NCBI GenBank assembly: GCA_024138025.1
Contig: JAMXBD010000403.1
Location: 124,001-188,000, forward strand
Direction: 5' to 3'
Source: Combretum micranthum
Lineage: Eukaryota; Streptophyta; Magnoliopsida; Myrtales; Combretaceae
DNA: 64,000 nucleotides
The notes below the pieces were generated by a model, which saw only the letters and a program-made list of their open reading frames with translations, had not been told where the DNA came from and made no database searches. A program made the translations under genes and the position numbers. Of the stretch, positions 60,055 to 64,000 are shown piece by piece. Position 1 is the stretch's first letter. Each line of letters starts with the position of its first letter.

Positions 60055-60525
60055 TCTATTCAACCCCTATTTAATTTTGTTCAAACCCTATTTAATTTCA
60101 TAATTTTAGGGATACTAAAAATATTTTACGCTTAAAAAAAGAAAAGACTCTATCCAACCCTTATTTAATTTAATTTATAATCATATTTAATTTTATGATT
60201 TCAGGATATCAAAAATATTTTACACGAAAAAAAAAAAACTATATCTATTCAACCCTTATTTAATTCTATTTAAACCCTATTTAATTTCATGATTTCAGGG
60301 ATACCAAAAATATTTTACGTGGAAAAGATTATATCTATTCAACCCATATTTAATTCTATTCAAACCCTATTTCATTTCATGATTTCAAATATACCAAAAA
60401 TATTTTACGCCATATGCTAAAAAAGAAAAAGACTATGTATATTCAACTCTTATTTAATTATATTCAAACTCTATTTAATTTTCATGATTTCAGATATACG
60501 AAATATATTTTATGCCCATATGCTA
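60055..60525. repeat. Five-copy minisatellite, ~95-bp unit
   Basis: The block TATTCAACCCxTATTTAATT recurs near 60057, 60152, 60246, 60336 and 60439. Each unit continues with AAACCCTATTTAATT, a CATGATTTCAG-like block and ATACCAAAAATATTTTA. Units are 90-103 bp and moderately diverged. Confidence 0.9.
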
Positions 60526-61782
60526 CAAATATTATATTAAAAATATTTACACTAAAAATGTTTACACTAAAGACATTAAAAGGGATGATTTTTCTTTAAT
60601 AATATGGATAATAAAAAAAGAGAGAAAATATGTATATTTCAAAACAAACGAGAACTATTCATTTAAGTTGTACCCACTAAAAATCCAGATGCTTACTTTC
60701 TTTTTTTTTTTTTTGGTTTATTTAATTACTTTCTATTACAGTATTAAAATAAAAATAAAACTTAAGATTAGAAAAGAAAGAACAAGAAGAAGAATCAAAT
60801 CCAATCCTTCCTGCTGTAAACAAATAGTCGGACAGATATTCATGCAATCATACGACTCATGAAAGGAAGCTTGGCAATATAGCTACTTTTTCTTCAGTCC
60901 CCTCACTAGTCAATAATTCTAATAAAATTGCTAGTTTTGCATGTACGCCTAATGCATCCCACATTTTAGCGCAACTAATGTTTGAACTGATAATGTTGGA
61001 TTGAAAACATTATTTGTCCACTCTCTCTATCCTTGTTGGCTTATCATGTTTGAATATCTTATTTTTATTTTTATTTATATCTTATTTGTATATTTAGCTG
61101 ATCGATGCATAACTAAAATTATATTTTTTATCTATATCTGATTATTGAAAATATCTAATTAAAAACAACAGAAATAAGATATTAAAATGATTAAACAAAA
61201 TGAAACAAACAGATCAGCAAACGTGATGCCAAGTTTTTCACGGCACACATAGAATTAACATTATTCTTCTACCGAGATCAAATGGAAATTATTTTAACCT
61301 CCCCTCTCCCAATCTAAAATAACCAGCTTAAGAAAATTTATTCAAATGTCATGTGTATATACAGAAGAGGCACAAAAACGGGCATGACGATGACATCAAT
61401 CACCAACAATTGAGCATAATGATAGAAATAGTGGCCTGATGACTACCAGCGAGAGCTTAACTTCCTATATGTAAATTGGTGCTATTCAACGTTTTTGTAT
61501 TGCAAACCTAGTTCAGATACTCTGGTCGTTTGATTTCTATTGGAGAAATATGCCATTGATCGTGAAATGCCAGCTCTCTGTATATTTGAGACCTGGAGCT
61601 TGCAAGTGTATATGCCTCCAGATCATCCTATCACATCATACCTGAGCTGTTAAGAGTTGAGAAATTACTATTTCAACAAAAAATTTCGAGTAATGAAAAA
61701 CAAAGCCCTCATAAAATAGAAAAACATTTAAAAAAAAAAAAAATTGGGCCCAAGGGAGGGCAAAAGCAAATACAAATCATCT
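60526..61782 (-). other. Intergenic and probable SRP14 3' UTR
   Basis: 60526-60880 is AT-rich. 60930-61005 matches 10580-10655. About 61450-61782 is less AT-rich and directly downstream of the SRP14 stop, so it probably includes its 3' UTR; no polyadenylation site could be fixed. Confidence 0.45.
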
Positions 61783-61935
61783 TCACACTCTCTTTGGTTT
61801 CTTCACCTCTCCTTTGCTACCAGACTCGGCAGCTTTTTTCTTGTCCTTTCTTTCCCTCTTCTTTAGACTGGTCATGTGGGCCTTCAAAATTGTTGCATAG
61901 GAAGCCTGGAAGCGTTGATGATCCTTCACTCCAAC
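61783..61935 (-). CDS. SRP14: SRP14, last coding exon (signal recognition particle 14-kDa subunit)
   Basis: 51 codons including the stop: starts VGVKDHQRFQASYATILK, then AHMTSLKKRERKDKKKAA, and ends KKPKRV. This is the C-terminal part of plant SRP14, which with SRP9 forms the Alu-domain heterodimer that pauses translation while the signal recognition particle carries the ribosome to the ER. The basic tail contacts SRP RNA. The exon begins after a TATATAAAG acceptor on the minus strand (AG at 61937-61936). I could not find earlier exons between 61936 and 64000; they may lie beyond the window or after a long intron. The exon is intact. A detached fragment cannot be excluded. Confidence 0.88.
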   Translation of the reverse strand, partial: VGVKDHQRFQASYATILKAHMTSLKKRERKDKKKAAESGSKGEVKKPKRV

Positions 61936-63250
61936 CTTTATATATGAAAAAGGAGATAATCATCACCACCCAGTTCCAACAGACAAGCTACTATGAATAC
62001 ATATCTCTTAACAAGAATTTCGATAAAGTATGATAGTCTCATGTTGCCAGAATGACAAAACCTGTAAATCCCGGTCTTTTATTATTCAAAATCAAAATAT
62101 ATTATTGAATTAAAGGAGTGCATGAGGCTACAGAGCACCTCCCATAATAAAAATCAAGGGTAAAATGCATAAACACTGGAGATATATGGTACTAACACTG
62201 ATTAATCAAATTTCTAACAGAACCATAAGATATCACGATACGGTTGGACACTAGACAGCAGCAACCAACACATAATATCCATCCACAATTATTAAGAAAG
62301 CCAGTGTCAACCATTTAACCTAAATGGATGAGTTTCAGGCCTTTTGATATTAGCTGTTTTGAGATGGGTTCACAATGCTCACTCAGATGAGATTTCTCTT
62401 GCATGGTTTTGCATCAATGGAAACTGCATACAAATCCTTTTGATCTGCTTAACTCTTTCCTAAATTATAATTGGGGTACTTCAAAGACAAGAAGATAACA
62501 ACCAACAGAGATGCATCAAATGAGAGGATCAAAAACCAATAAAATATCCACAATATCAAAATCCTCAATGCACAGTGCAGAGCTATTTCAAACGATGTCA
62601 AGATGATGCAGCACTGCATAATTACAAATTCCTTGAATTTGATAAAGAGATAATTACAACACAAATATGACCATATTTTATCCCATAGCTAATCATCAGA
62701 TCCTTTTAGCTCATATGCTCTAAGGAGAAGAAATTGAAGAAAAGTTAGGTTTTAGTATTCACGTAAAAGGAAAATAACCACACTGAACATAATAAAGTTG
62801 TAGTGACCATTATAAGTCTATTACAGTGTTCACTTAGTATAAAAAAAATAAAATAAGTAATTATTGAAATAAAAATAAAATATTTATAATGTCCTTTATT
62901 TTTATTATTAGAGAGATGATAATTATATAGATAATATTTTCAAGATAAGAGTACTTATGACAAAAATTGAAATAAACAATTGAATCGCATCTTATGTATG
63001 TAGGGACATGAATTGTTATTCATATTCTAAGTAATAATAAGTAATAACAATTCATTATAAATAGTCATTCCCCTCAACTAAACACCGTAATAACAGTTTT
63101 ACGTAGAATAAGAAATAAATGAATAACTATTCCCTTCAAGTGAATGAGCTATTAGGGAGATACACACAACAAAGCATGAATTATCTAGAAAACTACAAAG
63201 AAACTACAAATGATAAATAGAAGCTTGACACCCTAGAGCCCAAACTGTTG
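61936..63250 (-). other. Probable SRP14 intron / intergenic
   Basis: No supportable exon found. AT-rich, with no recognisable repeat before the block from 63160, which matches 17980 onward. Confidence 0.4.
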
Positions 63251-63355
63251 TCAACCCTTCTTCTTGGGACAGGCACCTACAGATGATTGTTTCCAGGAAG
63301 CATGACCACGTGATGGAGGGACAAAGGTGTCATCAAAGATATGAGCCAAAGTCAT
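63251..63355 (-). pseudogene. 3' exon of an unidentified gene (better-preserved copy)
   Basis: Minus-strand open stretch from an ATG at 63355 to a TGA at 63251: MTLAHIFDDTFVPP, then ASWKQSSVGACPKKKG. It parallels the fragment at 18044-18186, and similarity continues into the 3' flank. Upstream on the minus strand, possible acceptors at CATGCAG (near 63376) and AAATTGTAG (near 63485) do not give a continuous frame. I do not recognise the product. It could be a functional 3' exon or a pseudogene; the type is a cautious choice. Confidence 0.4.
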
Positions 63356-64000
63356 ATCGGAAAATCATCTGCATGGATACAATCACCCCCCACATCAAGT
63401 TTAGAATTTCATTTGAATGAGAGACCACAACAACCTTAACAAAAGAATTGTCCAAAACCAATGAGTTCACCTACAATTTAGAGGGAGGGAATAAGGTCAA
63501 TATCAAAATCCCTATTGAGGCTCTCCCCTAAGGCAAACCTTCTTCCTACAAGGAACAATTGACATGGCTCTTTTCAGCCCCAAAAAAGCATTAACATCAT
63601 GTCCAAAAGTTATGCAGTGAATACAGCTAACGGGCTTTGCTAATATTCAACTTCTACTAGGACCTTTCTGCTATCAACAGATCAAACCACAACTGATTTT
63701 ACAAAATCACTATTAGCTGGCATCTCAAAACAAACCTGAGCAAATCTTTCCTGCTTTGCTCCATAAAGTCAGCAATCGGTGGTTTACCAAGTCCACTAGG
63801 ATTGTAACAATTGCTTCACTTATCAAAACACACCATCAAGATATTCCAAAACTTAACCTAGATCAATAAGGAGAACTTCACTAGCAAATGACATCCCCAT
63901 TTTCCAACATCATAAAATAAAATAACGATTAGCAAAGTACCAATAAGTTTCAAGAACCTATTTAACTTGGCCATCTTTTCCAAATTCACAAAGGGAAGTA
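63356..64000 (-). other. Possible further exon(s) of the same unknown gene
   Basis: 63795-63736 on the minus strand lies between CCTAG and GTTTG, so it could be a 60-bp exon. One frame reads GLGKPPIADFMEQSRKDLL; another is also open, so the coding frame is undecided. The remainder looks intronic. Confidence 0.2.

Overview
The window looks like eudicot nuclear DNA. It is AT-rich, carries a gene split by a normal plant intron, and is dominated by plant LTR retrotransposons and MITE-type DNA elements. I cannot name the species. Only two host loci are clear: a two-exon class IV (GH19) chitinase on the minus strand (18995-20377) and the last coding exon of SRP14 on the minus strand (61783-61935). 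Near them are a broken tandem copy of the chitinase start (20464-20520) and two copies of an unidentified neighbour's 3' exon (18044 and 63251). Three diverged partial copies of the chitinase-upstream DNA (about 370-3600, 20600-24065 and 55720-56749, resuming at 59332) indicate an old segmental expansion of a chitinase cluster.

Layout. 1-3590 is a chitinase-upstream duplicate. 3597-10300 is a decayed Tat-type Ty3/gypsy tail: an integrase remnant, degenerate 3' repeats, an antisense plant-mobile-domain (PMD) pseudogene and a 194-bp tandem repeat. 10300-17600 is mostly AT-rich, with old LTR-like sequence and three short hairpins. 18000-24065 holds the chitinase and its upstream region, including a 520-bp foldback with tRNA-like boxes. 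25305-53372 is one Ogre/Tat-type element on the plus strand (LTRs of 2592 and 2609 bp, target duplication GGTAT). Its gag is split near codon 10 by a complete Athila-type element on the minus strand (30341-42823, target duplication TCTGG). 53378-55229 holds a 0.7-kb tandem duplication into which the Ogre landed, plus copia-like LTR debris. 55239-59331 holds a MITE and a 2.6-kb Mutator-like TIR element with another MITE nested in it. 60055-60525 is a five-copy minisatellite, and 61783-64000 is the SRP14 side.

How it fits together. The Ogre has ORF1, gag-protease, a short intron, RT-RNase H, the extra RNase H typical of Tat elements, integrase and a 3' UTR minisatellite. All its coding parts now contain stops or frameshifts. 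The Athila has gag, protease, RT-RNase H, integrase and a separate ATHILA ORF-1-like gene in the env position, also all broken; its 5' LTR has lost about 600 bp including the TATA box. Two insertions have an empty-site copy preserved within the window, which fixes their boundaries. I found no CRISPR array, operon or new enzymatic system. The most informative material is the nested-insertion history, the antisense PMD ORF behind a Tat integrase, and the chitinase-SRP14 neighbourhood.
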